A stretch of DNA of 64,000 bases from Alloyangia pacifica (GTDB taxonomy: Bacteria > Pseudomonadota > Alphaproteobacteria > Rhodobacterales > Rhodobacteraceae), in NCBI RefSeq assembly GCF_020524285.1, contig NZ_JAIVKX010000005.1, forward strand, positions 1 to 64,000. The letters run 5' to 3'. Position 1 is the first letter of the stretch. Each line of letters begins with the position of its first letter. The translations under genes were made by a program, and so were the position numbers. Positions 54,125-62,350 of this stretch are shown here, one piece after another. The notes below the pieces were generated by a model that was not told the DNA's origin, searched no databases, and saw nothing but the letters and a program-made list of their open reading frames with translations.

Positions 54125-54889
54125 ATGTCAGATGAAATCGTTCTGGTGACCGGCGCTGCGCATGGCATCGGCCTTGCCTGCGCGCAGCGCTTCGCCGCCG
54201 AGGGCTATGCGGTGGCCCTCGTGGACCGCGACGACAGCGCGCTGAGCGCGGCGCTCGCGACGCTGCCCGAGGGTACGAAGGCCGAAATCTTCCCCGGCGA
54301 TGTCGCGGATGCGGCGCAGGTCGAACGGATCGTCGCCGAGGCCGAGACGGCGCTTGGCCCGATCACCGCGCTGGTGACCAGTGCCGGGATCATCCGGGCG
54401 AAACCCAGCTTCGAGGTCAGCCCCGAAGAGTTCCGCGAGCACCTCGACATCAATGTGACGGGCAGCTTCCTCTACGCGCAGGCGGTCGGCAAGCGCATGG
54501 CGCAGCGCGGTGGCGGGTCGATCGTGATGATCGGCTCGGTTTACGGCGCGTCGGGCGCGCCGCTGCGCGCGGCCTACTGCGCCTCGAAGGGCGCGGTGCA
54601 CAACCTCGTGGCCGCGCTCTCGGTCGAATGGGGCGAGCTTGGCATCCGGGTCAACGCCGTGGCGCCCACCGGCACCCGCACCGCCATGGTGCAGGGCCTC
54701 ATCGACCAGGGCATCTACAACCTCGACGGGGTGCGCGGCCGGACGCCGCTGCGCCGCCTCGCCGAGCCCGAAGAGATCGCCGACGGCTGCTTCTTTCTTG
54801 CCTCGAAACACGCGGGCATGATCAGTGGCCACGTTCTCCCGGTCGACGGCGGGCTGCTGTCGAACGGCTACCCCACTGTACTCTCCTGA
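54125..54889 (+). CDS. Short-chain dehydrogenase/reductase (SDR) 1
   Basis: A 254-aa classical SDR with the NAD(P) motif VTGAAHGIGLACA (about 8-20), the NAG-type region as TSAGIIRAK, the catalytic Ser in MIGSVYGASG and the YxxxK pair as AAYCASKGAV. The C-terminal SGHVLPVDGG is typical. It probably oxidises or reduces a hydroxy/oxo intermediate of the catabolic route. It follows the ABC ATPase with a short gap and precedes RidA. Confidence 0.92.
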   Translation: MSDEIVLVTGAAHGIGLACAQRFAAEGYAVALVDRDDSALSAALATLPEGTKAEIFPGDVADAAQVERIVAEAETALGPITALVTSAGIIRAKPSFEVSPEEFREHLDINVTGSFLYAQAVGKRMAQRGGGSIVMIGSVYGASGAPLRAAYCASKGAVHNLVAALSVEWGELGIRVNAVAPTGTRTAMVQGLIDQGIYNLDGVRGRTPLRRLAEPEEIADGCFFLASKHAGMISGHVLPVDGGLLSNGYPTVLS

Positions 54890-54903
54890 AGGACCGAATT
54901 CCT

Positions 54904-55299
54904 ATGGCACCCAAGCGCGAAAACATCTCCTCGGGCTCGAAGTTCGAGGCGGCCTATGGCTATTCCCGCGCCGTGAGGGTCGGCGACACGCTTTATATCT
55001 CCGGCACCATCGGCATGGACTATGCCAAGGGCGAGATGAGCGAAGACCCGATCGAACAGCTTCACCAGGTGATCGAGAACTTCAAGCTGCCGCTCGAGAA
55101 GGCCGGCGCAAAGCTCACCGATATCGTGCAGATCACCACCTATGTCTCGGCCCCCGAGATCTTCACCACCGTCGGTCCCGAGATGGGCAAGATCTTCGCG
55201 GACACGCTGCCGGTCAATGCCGCGCTCGTGGTCGATTTCCCGGTGCCCGGGGTGAAGGTGGAGATCGCTGCCGTGGCGGTCATCGGCTGCGGCGACTGA
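54904..55299 (+). CDS. RidA-family enamine/imine deaminase
   Basis: A 131-aa RidA (YjgF/YER057c) protein: RVGDTLYISGTIGMDY, ENFKLPLEKAGAKLTDIVQI and the C-terminal VPGVKVEIAAVAV. The usual RidA Arg (in the RxCV segment near residue 105) is not present in that form; the region reads LPVNAALVVDFPV, so it may belong to an archetype without demonstrated deaminase activity. It fits next to a FAD amine oxidase that would release reactive imines or enamines. Confidence 0.88.
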   Translation: MAPKRENISSGSKFEAAYGYSRAVRVGDTLYISGTIGMDYAKGEMSEDPIEQLHQVIENFKLPLEKAGAKLTDIVQITTYVSAPEIFTTVGPEMGKIFADTLPVNAALVVDFPVPGVKVEIAAVAVIGCGD

Positions 55300-55310
55300 A
55301 AGGACACATC

Positions 55311-55838
55311 ATGGAAAAGATCAACTATCGCGGCCTCAGCTTCACCGTGATCCCGATGGACGCCTGCGTGCCCACCGGCGAGCGTCTCGCCGCGGCGGGC
55401 AAGCACTGGCACAGCCACGTGCTGTCGCCGGGCTGCGTGCACAATCCCTTCGATGGTCACTACGCCGTCGTCGTCGAAGATGACGCAGAGAACATCACCT
55501 ATATCGCCGAGGGCACCGAAGCCTTTCCCGAGGCCGACAAGGTGCTGGTGAAGATGCTGCATGGCGATGACATCCTCGATCCCGCCGCCGCCAAGGGAGG
55601 CTCCGAGGCAGCCAAGGACTCGCTGCTGCTCGCGCATATCCTGCGCCTGCAGGAGAAGGGGCTGCGCTGGCACCACCACATGCATTTCCCCGGCTGCGCC
55701 TTCAATCCGCATCCGGGCAAATGGTCGATCGGCGTGGAAAGCCCGGGGGCGTTCTATGCCGAGGCCTTCGACGACGAGCCGGTGGACACGCTGCGCGAAG
55801 TCGAGGTCATCTACTTCGGCAACCTCGAGAAAGCCTGA
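55311..55838 (+). CDS. Unrecognised cytoplasmic protein with histidine-rich motifs
   Basis: A 175-aa protein I do not recognise. There is no signal peptide or membrane segment. It has two similar His/Cys motifs: GKHWHSHVLSPGCVHNPFDG near residues 31-50 and RWHHHMHFPGCAFNPHPGKW near 120-140. Both follow the pattern W-H-x-H-x-x-x-PGC-x-x-NP, an internal repeat that could bind a metal. It lies between RidA and the FAD oxidase in the operon (11- and 43-bp gaps), so an enzymatic or substrate-handling role in the same pathway is likely. Confidence 0.75.
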   Translation: MEKINYRGLSFTVIPMDACVPTGERLAAAGKHWHSHVLSPGCVHNPFDGHYAVVVEDDAENITYIAEGTEAFPEADKVLVKMLHGDDILDPAAAKGGSEAAKDSLLLAHILRLQEKGLRWHHHMHFPGCAFNPHPGKWSIGVESPGAFYAEAFDDEPVDTLREVEVIYFGNLEKA

Positions 55839-55881
55839 TCCTGCAACCGCTCCACGCCGGAGCAACTGGAAAGACCGTGAT

Positions 55882-57213
55882 ATGACCACCGCAAACTGGG
55901 TCGACACAACAATGGACGGCGTCGCTTGGGCCAAGACCTGCGGCGAAGACCGGCCCGAGCGCCCGGCTCTCGAAGGCGAGGCCGAGGCCGATCTCGTCAT
56001 CGTGGGCGCCGGCTTCCTTGGCACGATGACGGCGCTGCGCGCGGCGCAGGCCGGGCTGAAGGTGCTCGTGCTCGAAGGCGGCCGCGTGGCCTCCGGCGCC
56101 TCGGGCCGCAACGGCGGCTACGTGGTGCCGCATTTCCCCGGCGCCGTCAGCCCGCAGATGGTCGAGGGCTATCTGGGGCGCGAGAAGGGCCGCAAGCTGT
56201 GCGAACTTGTGATGTCCGGGCCGAACCGGCTCGCAGAGATCGTCAAGCACTACCGAATCCGCAGCGACTACCTGCAGAACGGCTGGCTGCAACCGGCGCA
56301 TGACGAGGTCGCGCTCGGCAAGACCCGCGCGATCTACGAGCAGTGGAAGTCGCTCGGCGCGCCGGTCTCATGGCTCGACGCCGGCGAGGTCGCGGCCGAG
56401 CTCGGGGCGGGCGGCTATCTCGGTGGCTGGCGCAACCCCGAGGGCGCGGTGATCAACCCGATGGGCCAGTCGCTGGGCTTTGCCCGCGCCGCCGAGGCCG
56501 AAGGTGCGGTGATCCACGAGCATAGCCGCGTCGAGAGCATCGTGCAGGATCCGGGGCAAAAAGCCGTGGTGCGGGGCGAGAACTTCCGCGTGACCGCCGG
56601 CAAGGTGCTGATCGCCACCAACGCCTACACCGACGATCTGCTGCCCGAGCTGCGCAAGACGGTGATCCCGGTGCGGCTGTGGCACACCACCACCAAGCCG
56701 CTCTCGCCGGAGCTGCGCAAGACGATCCTGCCGAACAACGCCTGCTTCACCGACCTGCGCAAGAGCGGCGGCTTTGGCCGGCTCGATATCGAGGGCCGAC
56801 TGGTTTCGGGCGGCTCCTGTCTGGGCGTGGCGCGGGATGCCAAGGGCTATGGTCTTGCCCATGCCCGCGCGCGGATCAACGCGCTCTACCCCGCGCTGCG
56901 CGGCCAGCCGCTCGAGTTCGACAGCTACTGGGAGGGGTATGTCGCGGTCACCGACAACTACCTGCCGCACATGCAGCGGCTCCGGCCCGACGTCTTCTCG
57001 GTCATCGGCTTCGGCACGCGCGGGGTGAACCTCGCGCCGAACCTCGGCCTGCTGCTCGGCGATTTCTTCGGCGGCAAGCTCGGGCTCGCGGACATCCCGC
57101 TCGAGCAGGTCGACGGCGTCCGCAAGATCGCCGCGCATGGCATCAAGAGTGCCGTCGCGCAGCAGATCTTCCCCTACTACAAGTTCCGCGACCGCAAGAG
57201 TTTCGTGGTCTGA
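55882..57213 (+). CDS. FAD-dependent amine oxidase/oxidoreductase (DAO family)
   Basis: A 443-aa DAO-family flavoprotein (PuuB/DadA-like). The dinucleotide-binding motif ADLVIVGAGFLGTMTALRAA lies at about residue 35, then LEGGRVASGASGRNGGYV, typical of gamma-glutamylputrescine oxidase-like enzymes. The C-terminal FAD-contact region is FSVIGFGTRGVNLAPNLG. It would oxidise a primary or secondary amine to an imine with hydrogen peroxide or an electron acceptor. It ends the transporter operon; a strong terminator follows at 57244. Confidence 0.88.
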   Translation: MTTANWVDTTMDGVAWAKTCGEDRPERPALEGEAEADLVIVGAGFLGTMTALRAAQAGLKVLVLEGGRVASGASGRNGGYVVPHFPGAVSPQMVEGYLGREKGRKLCELVMSGPNRLAEIVKHYRIRSDYLQNGWLQPAHDEVALGKTRAIYEQWKSLGAPVSWLDAGEVAAELGAGGYLGGWRNPEGAVINPMGQSLGFARAAEAEGAVIHEHSRVESIVQDPGQKAVVRGENFRVTAGKVLIATNAYTDDLLPELRKTVIPVRLWHTTTKPLSPELRKTILPNNACFTDLRKSGGFGRLDIEGRLVSGGSCLGVARDAKGYGLAHARARINALYPALRGQPLEFDSYWEGYVAVTDNYLPHMQRLRPDVFSVIGFGTRGVNLAPNLGLLLGDFFGGKLGLADIPLEQVDGVRKIAAHGIKSAVAQQIFPYYKFRDRKSFVV

Positions 57214-57243
57214 TCCGGTCGCAGAAAATTAGCGAGTACACGG

Positions 57244-57273
57244 GGCGGGCCTTCTGGCTCGCCTCTTTTTTTT
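57244..57273 (+). terminator. Rho-independent terminator, FAD oxidase operon
   Basis: GGCGGGCC-TTCT-GGCTCGCC (8-bp stem with one G-U) is followed by TC and eight Ts, 30 bp after the FAD oxidase stop. Confidence 0.9.
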
Positions 57274-57300
57274 GTGCTCCGTCCAGCTTGGCCAGTGCGC

Positions 57301-57334
57301 AAAAAAAGGGCCCCGATGGCAGGGCCACCGGGGC
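57301..57334 (-). terminator. Rho-independent terminator, E1/E2 operon
   Basis: On the minus strand a GCCCCG/CGGGGC plus TGGC/GCCA stem with a CCT loop runs into CC and seven Ts, 20 bp after the E2 stop. It is convergent with the plus-strand terminator at 57244. Confidence 0.88.
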
Positions 57335-57353
57335 AGTCGGGGAGGTTACCCGT

Positions 57354-58676
57354 TCACTCGGCGCTGCGGAGCAATTCGTTGATCAGCCGGGCCGTCATCT
57401 GCGGTGCCTCGAGCTGCGGCACATGGCCGATCCCGGGCAGGCGGTGCAGGCCGACATGGGCAGGAAGGCCCTCTGCCTGCGACGCGGGGAGCACGGCATC
57501 CGCCTGTCCCCAGATCACCCGCACCGGCATTTCAAGATATTCGAGCCGGTGCCGGACCTGCTGCACCTGCGTGCCGGTGCCGAAGAGCCGCGCGGCCAGG
57601 GATCGCAGAGCAGGGCCATTGCCCATCGCGTCGCGCTGGCGCAACACGGCCCGCGCAAACCCGTCCGGAAGCGTCGCCGGTTGGGCCACCATGGTGTCGA
57701 GCCAGGGTTGCAGCGCTTCGGGCGTTTCCGCCTCGGCGAGCCCGTTGATGAAGGCGGTATTGGCCTGCGGCCCCATGCCGCCCGGCGCGATCAGCCCGAG
57801 CGAGCGTACCTCGACGAGCCCGAGATCGGCCAGCAGAACGGCGACGGCTCCGCCAAGCGAATGGCCCACGACATGCGCGGCCTCGACGCCCGCGGCGCGG
57901 AGCTGGTCGGCGATACCGAACGCCAGGTCTTCGAGCCGCGTGGCCCCGGCCTGCGGCGCGCTGCCATGGCCGGGGAGTTCCGGCGTCAACACCGCATGTC
58001 CGCGATCGAGCAGGGGCTTCAATGCGCGCCAGCCAGACTTGTCGTCGGCAAATCCGTGGATCAGCACGATGGGCGCCGCCGAGGCGGTGCTGCCCTTCGG
58101 AGCAGCCGGGGCAGACCCGGCCACCGAAGCGCTCGGTGCGCGGGCCGGCGCAGCAGGGGCGGGCTCGGCGGCACGCGATGCATGTGCCTCGACATCCGCG
58201 CGCCGGATCCGGCCCCGGGGGCCCGAGCCTTCGACCGCGGCGAGATCCACGCCAAGTTTGCCTGCGACACGCCGCGCGAGGGGGCTGACCCGCTGCCGAC
58301 CCGCCTGCAACACGGCGAGCTGTGCCGCGCGGTTCGAGGGGGCTGCCGCGGGGGCTGCTTGACTGGAGGCCGCCTCGGACGGAACCACTGCGGCCGGCTC
58401 CTCTGGAGCGGGTGCATCTGCCGGCATCTCGTCAAGGCTTTCAGCAATCGTGCCGAGGCGCTGGCCGACCGGGGCCTCATCGCCGACGGCGAAGCGCATC
58501 TCGACAAGGTAGCCATCCGAAGGCGCTTCGACCTCGGTGGCGGCCTTGGCGGTCTCGACGGTGACGATGACGTCCCCCGCCTTTACCGGGTCGCCGAGCG
58601 CCGCACCCCATTCGAGGATGACCACGTCTTCCATGTATTCGCCGCCCGCGGCGTCGATCTGGATGGGAAACTGCAT
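57354..58676 (-). CDS. Acetoin-dehydrogenase-type E2 (lipoyl domain fused to alpha/beta hydrolase)
   Basis: A 440-aa AcoC-like protein. An N-terminal lipoyl domain (about 1-80) has the lipoylated Lys in VETAKAATEVEAP. A linker rich in Ala/Pro follows, then a peripheral-subunit-binding domain (VSPLARRVAGKLGVDL, GSGPRGRI). In place of the usual acyltransferase there is a C-terminal alpha/beta hydrolase (about 200-440) with HGFADDKSGW, nucleophile GHSLGG, Asp in WGQADAVLP and His in GIGHVPQLE. This fusion is typical of acetoin dehydrogenase E2. It is the last gene of the E1alpha-E1beta-E2 operon, 10 bp after E1beta. Confidence 0.92.
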   Translation of the reverse strand: MQFPIQIDAAGGEYMEDVVILEWGAALGDPVKAGDVIVTVETAKAATEVEAPSDGYLVEMRFAVGDEAPVGQRLGTIAESLDEMPADAPAPEEPAAVVPSEAASSQAAPAAAPSNRAAQLAVLQAGRQRVSPLARRVAGKLGVDLAAVEGSGPRGRIRRADVEAHASRAAEPAPAAPARAPSASVAGSAPAAPKGSTASAAPIVLIHGFADDKSGWRALKPLLDRGHAVLTPELPGHGSAPQAGATRLEDLAFGIADQLRAAGVEAAHVVGHSLGGAVAVLLADLGLVEVRSLGLIAPGGMGPQANTAFINGLAEAETPEALQPWLDTMVAQPATLPDGFARAVLRQRDAMGNGPALRSLAARLFGTGTQVQQVRHRLEYLEMPVRVIWGQADAVLPASQAEGLPAHVGLHRLPGIGHVPQLEAPQMTARLINELLRSAE

Positions 58677-58686
58677 GACCGCCCCC

Positions 58687-59664
58687 TCAGCCCAGCGTCG
58701 CGCGGGCTGCGGCCGCGATTTTCTCGGCGTTCGGCAGCACCGCGTCTTCGAGTGGTTGCGAATAGGGCACCGGCATATCGGGCAGGGTCACGCGGGCCAC
58801 CGGCGCGTCGAGATCGTCGAAGCAGAGCTCCATGATGGTCGCCGAGATCTCGGCGGCATAGCCACAGAATTTCCAGCCCTCGTTGACCACCACCGCGTGG
58901 TTGGTCTTGGCCACCGAGAGCTGGATCGCCGCGGCGTCGAGCGGGCGCAGGCTGCGCAGGTCGATCACCTCGGCCGAGATGCCATCGGCAGCAAGCAGCG
59001 TCGCGGCCTTCTCGGCCTCGATCACCATCTTGGACGTGGCGAAGATCGACACATCCGTGCCTTCGGTCACCGTGCGGGCCTTGCCGATCTCGATCAGCCC
59101 CTCGTCCTCGAGGTCGACCTCGCCGCGGGTGTTGTAGAGCAGCTTGTGCTCGAGGAAGATCACCGGGCGCGGATCGCGGATCGCCGCCTTCAGCAGACCG
59201 CGCGCGTCCGAGGGGGTGACGGGCGCCACCACCTGCAGGCCGGGGATATGAGCGACCAGCGCGTCCAGCGCCTTGGAATGCTGGGCACCGGCACCGGCAC
59301 CGCCGCCGCCCTGCGTGCGCAGCACGAAAGGCATCTGCACCTGTTCTTTCCAGATGTACTCGTAGATCGACGCTTGGTTGATCAGCGCGTCGAGCGAGAG
59401 CGGCAGGAAGTCGGCATACATGATCTCGAGGACCGGGCGCGTGCCGGTCATCGCGGCGGTCACCGCCATCGCGGTCAGCGCCTGTTCCGAGATCGGCGTA
59501 TCACGCACACGGATCTCGCCGAACTCTTCCATCAAGCCTTTGGAAACTTTAAAAACCCCGCCGTAGGTTCCAATGTCTTCGCCAAACAGGAAGACAGAGG
59601 GATCGCGGGTCATTTCCTCGCGCAGGGCGGTATTCAGGGCTTCGGCATAGCGCAGCTTTGCCAT
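58687..59664 (-). CDS. 2-oxo acid/acetoin dehydrogenase E1 beta subunit
   Basis: A 325-aa transketolase-like E1 beta subunit (LRYAEALNTALREEMTRDPS, FLFGEDIGTYGGVFKVSKGL, RVRDTPISEQALTAMA, GGGGAGAGAQHSKAL, LRSLRPLDAAAI). Length and motifs match AcoB/PdhB. It starts one base after the E1 alpha stop. With E1 alpha it would decarboxylate or cleave a 2-oxo acid or acetoin-like hydroxyketone using thiamine diphosphate and load the lipoyl arm of the E2. Confidence 0.92.
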   Translation of the reverse strand: MAKLRYAEALNTALREEMTRDPSVFLFGEDIGTYGGVFKVSKGLMEEFGEIRVRDTPISEQALTAMAVTAAMTGTRPVLEIMYADFLPLSLDALINQASIYEYIWKEQVQMPFVLRTQGGGGAGAGAQHSKALDALVAHIPGLQVVAPVTPSDARGLLKAAIRDPRPVIFLEHKLLYNTRGEVDLEDEGLIEIGKARTVTEGTDVSIFATSKMVIEAEKAATLLAADGISAEVIDLRSLRPLDAAAIQLSVAKTNHAVVVNEGWKFCGYAAEISATIMELCFDDLDAPVARVTLPDMPVPYSQPLEDAVLPNAEKIAAAARATLG

Positions 59665-59665
59665 G

Positions 59666-60637
59666 TCAGAGCACCTCGCTGTAGGGGCGCGTGTAGGCGC
59701 ATTCTTCAAATTCGGGGAGCGGGTCGGCGAGGGCACGGGCCATTGCAGCCTGGACCTCTTCCTCGGCCTGCGTGCGGACCACGTCGAGCTTTGCGTCCTC
59801 GATATGCCCGGAGAGGGCGGCGCGGGCGATCTCGATTGGATCGCGCTTCTTCCATTCCGCGATGGTCTCGGGGTCCTGGTAGCCGCCCATGTCGGAGGTC
59901 GAGAACCCTTCCCAGCGGTAGGTCTTGCACTCGACGAAGCCGGGGCCTTCGCCACGACGCGCGCGGTCGACCATCTCGGCGACGGCGCGGTACACGGCGA
60001 TGGCGTCATTGCCATCAACGATGGCGGTCGGAATGCCGTAGGCGGCGGCGCGGGTCGAGAGGTCCTCGGTCGGCCCCTGCCGCGAGGAATGCACCGTCAG
60101 CCCGTATTCGTTGTGTTCGAGCACATAGACCACCGGCAGTTTCCACAGCGCGGCCATGTTGAGGGATTCATGCCAGATGCCGGTCTGCGAGGCGCCGTCG
60201 CCGAAGATGGTCATGGCGACACGGTCATTGCCCAGCACCTGGTTCGACAGCGCCATGCCGGTCGCGGCGGGGATGCCCGCGCCGACGATGGCATTGCCGC
60301 CGATCATGCCTTTTTCGACATCGGCCACCAGCATATGCCCGGCGCGGCCGCCGCAAAGGCCGGTGCTGCGCCCGAGGATCTCGGCGGCAATACCGTGCAG
60401 GTCGACGCCCTTGCCGACGTAATGCGCGTGGCCGCGGTGCGTGGAGGTCAGGTAATCATCGGCGCCCAGCATCGCGGTGGCCGCAACGCCAACGGCTTCC
60501 TGCCCGTCGCAGCGGTGGATCGGGCCGCGGGTCTTGCCTTCTTTGCTGAGAGCTCCGAACGCCTCTTCAAGGCGTCGCACGAGGATCATCTTTCGATACA
60601 TCTCGACCTGGTCGTCGAGGCTTGGTGAGTTTTTCAT
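59666..60637 (-). CDS. 2-oxo acid/acetoin dehydrogenase E1 alpha subunit
   Basis: A 323-aa E1 alpha subunit. The thiamine diphosphate motif GDGASQTGIWHESLNMAALW begins near residue 160, with GHMLVADVEKGMIGGNAIVG and HNEYGLTVHS. Size is that of AcoA. The start ATG 60637 lies 24 bp downstream of a perfect TGTTATAACA site, so GntR binding there would block the promoter of this operon. No E3 (lipoamide dehydrogenase) gene is nearby; the housekeeping E3 may serve. Confidence 0.92.
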   Translation of the reverse strand: MKNSPSLDDQVEMYRKMILVRRLEEAFGALSKEGKTRGPIHRCDGQEAVGVAATAMLGADDYLTSTHRGHAHYVGKGVDLHGIAAEILGRSTGLCGGRAGHMLVADVEKGMIGGNAIVGAGIPAATGMALSNQVLGNDRVAMTIFGDGASQTGIWHESLNMAALWKLPVVYVLEHNEYGLTVHSSRQGPTEDLSTRAAAYGIPTAIVDGNDAIAVYRAVAEMVDRARRGEGPGFVECKTYRWEGFSTSDMGGYQDPETIAEWKKRDPIEIARAALSGHIEDAKLDVVRTQAEEEVQAAMARALADPLPEFEECAYTRPYSEVL

Positions 60638-60660
60638 ACCGTTATCTGGTCCTTCAAATC

Positions 60661-60670
60661 TGTTATAACA
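60661..60670. promoter_or_regulatory. GntR-regulon site 4
   Basis: TGTTATAACA, a perfect palindrome followed by AAT, 24 bp upstream of the E1 alpha start, in a position to repress. Confidence 0.65.
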
Positions 60671-60739
60671 AATACCGGTGTGATGTGCGGTGGACAAGCT
60701 GAATCCGTGCTGGCGGCAGGGAGGAAGGGGCGCACGCAC

Positions 60740-60769
60740 AAAAAAAAGACGCCCGCGAAAGCGGACGTC
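60740..60769 (-). terminator. Rho-independent terminator of the GntR gene
   Basis: On the minus strand GACGTCCGC-TTTC-GCGGGCGTC (one G-U) is followed by eight Ts, 34 bp after the GntR stop codon. It separates gntR from the E1 alpha operon. Confidence 0.9.
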
Positions 60770-60802
60770 GTTTCTGCGAGGTCGCCGCGCCAAGTCGCGC
60801 CG

Positions 60803-61483
60803 CTATTTGGCGGAGCGGATCATCTCGATGAGGTAGCCGCTCGACTGCTCGATATCGACGCGGATCGTGTCGCACAGGCGGTCGGCGTCCCGGGCCCTCA
60901 GCGCCTTCAGTATCTGTTGGTGATTCTCCAGCCCGGTGCCGATTTCGCCGTAGTCCGGGTAGATCACGTTCAGATAGGAGCCCATCTTGAGCCAGCAGCT
61001 TTCGATGATGCGCAGCAGCGTCGGCATGTCGGATCGGCCGTAAATCCCGAAATGGAACCGCCAGTTCTGCGACATTAGCTTGGAAAAGTCCTTGTCTTCG
61101 TCCGATTTGCAGACCTCGGCGTTGATCTCGGTCAGCGCGTCGATGTCGGCGTCGGTGAGATGCGGAAGCGCCTCGCGTGCGGCCAGACCCTCGAGGTTGA
61201 CGCGGATCTTGGTCAACTCGACGATCTGCGCCTCGTCGAGCTTGGGCACGAAGATCGTTCCGTTCGCGCCGCTTTCGAGGATCCCTTCGGCCATCAGGTT
61301 GTAGAGCGCCTCGCGCGCCGGGGTGAGCGATACGTTGAGGGCGCTCGCCACCGCGCGGATGGTCAGCTTCTGCCCGGGCTGGAAACGGCCGGCCATCAGG
61401 GCAGAGCGCAGCTCTTCCCGGACAATCATGCCCAGCGTTTCCTTGCGGGCAATGGGCTCGATGCCTTCGAGTGCTGCGATCAT
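60803..61483 (-). CDS. GntR-family (FCD/FadR-type) transcriptional regulator
   Basis: A 226-aa FadR-type GntR regulator with an N-terminal winged HTH (about 10-80: RKETLGMIVREELRSALMAG, LTIRAVASALNVSLTPAREA) and a C-terminal FCD all-helical effector domain whose metal-binding pattern is suggested by NWRFHFGIYGRS and ENHQQILKAL. It is followed by a strong terminator and preceded by a half-matching site (61506-61515), suggesting autoregulation. It is the best candidate to bind the TGTTATAACA sites found around every operon from 46 to 63 kb, probably as a repressor released by a pathway intermediate. Confidence 0.92.
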   Translation of the reverse strand: MIAALEGIEPIARKETLGMIVREELRSALMAGRFQPGQKLTIRAVASALNVSLTPAREALYNLMAEGILESGANGTIFVPKLDEAQIVELTKIRVNLEGLAAREALPHLTDADIDALTEINAEVCKSDEDKDFSKLMSQNWRFHFGIYGRSDMPTLLRIIESCWLKMGSYLNVIYPDYGEIGTGLENHQQILKALRARDADRLCDTIRVDIEQSSGYLIEMIRSAK

Positions 61484-61505
61484 GGGGACCTCCTGAAACC
61501 GCTTT

Positions 61506-61515
61506 TGTTATTTCA
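61506..61515. promoter_or_regulatory. GntR-regulon site 5 (imperfect)
   Basis: TGTTATTTCA matches the left half of the TGTTATAACA palindrome and lies 23 bp upstream of the gntR start. It is a likely weak autoregulatory site. Confidence 0.45.
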
Positions 61516-61565
61516 TATAGTGTGCGCCGAGAGAAGACGCCCGACAAATTTTCGGATCGGTTGTA

Positions 61566-62330
61566 TCAGGAATGCTGCGCTTCGCCGGGGACGGGAAAGA
61601 CATGGCCCCCCGGAGCCTGATCGGTGGGCGAGAGGTCCAGCCGTGCGATATCCGCGTGCTCGCCCATCGACAGGGCCATCATCACCGCCTCGGCCACGTC
61701 CTCGGGACGCAGGGCACGCTGCTTGGAGTAGAGGGTCTCGTTCAGCTTATCGGCATCTCCGCCGAAGGCCTGCAGGTAGAACTCCGTCGCCACGCGCCCG
61801 GGCACGATCTCGGTGAAGCGGATGTTCTTGCCGGCCATGTCGTAGCGCAAGACTTCATGCGCGCGGCTGAGCGCGGCCTTTGCCGCAGCATAGACGGTGG
61901 TGCCGGGGAACACGGCGTGACCGGCGCTGGAGGACAGCGAGATCACGTGACCGCGCTGGCGGGCGATCATTCCCGGCAGAAGCAGCTGCATCAGCTGCAG
62001 CGGCGCCGTGAGGTTGAGCGCGATCGTCTCCGCCGTTTCCGAAAGCGCCTGTTCGGACAGCGGCTTCACGCTGCCGACCGCCCCGGCGTTGTTCACCAGC
62101 ACGTCGATCTCGAGCCCGTCCAGCGCCTCCACCATCTGCTCGGGTCGGGTGATGTCGCAGGCCAGAGGCCGAACGCCGGGAAGCGCGGCCACGGTTTCAA
62201 GCGCAGCCTCCGAGCGCGCCAGCGCGTAGACGGTCAGCCCTGCTTCGGCCAGATTGCGGGTGATGCCGGCGCCGATGCCGCGCGAAGCGCCGGTGACAAG
62301 CGCGGTGCGATAGGTCTTGGGGAAGGACAT
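61566..62330 (-). CDS. Short-chain dehydrogenase/reductase (SDR) 2
   Basis: A 254-aa classical SDR with the NAD(P) motif LVTGASRGIGAGITRNL, NNAGAVG, catalytic Ser in LSSSAGHAVF and YxxxK in TVYAAAKAALS. ATG 62330 has GGAG 6 bp upstream; an alternative ATG at 62354 overlaps the preceding stop (ATGA) and would add eight residues. It lies downstream of the DUF3830-like gene and is probably co-transcribed with it. It may act on a hydroxy or oxo intermediate. Confidence 0.92.
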   Translation of the reverse strand: MSFPKTYRTALVTGASRGIGAGITRNLAEAGLTVYALARSEAALETVAALPGVRPLACDITRPEQMVEALDGLEIDVLVNNAGAVGSVKPLSEQALSETAETIALNLTAPLQLMQLLLPGMIARQRGHVISLSSSAGHAVFPGTTVYAAAKAALSRAHEVLRYDMAGKNIRFTEIVPGRVATEFYLQAFGGDADKLNETLYSKQRALRPEDVAEAVMMALSMGEHADIARLDLSPTDQAPGGHVFPVPGEAQHS

Positions 62331-62350
62331 GGTCTGCTCCGTGAGAGGGG

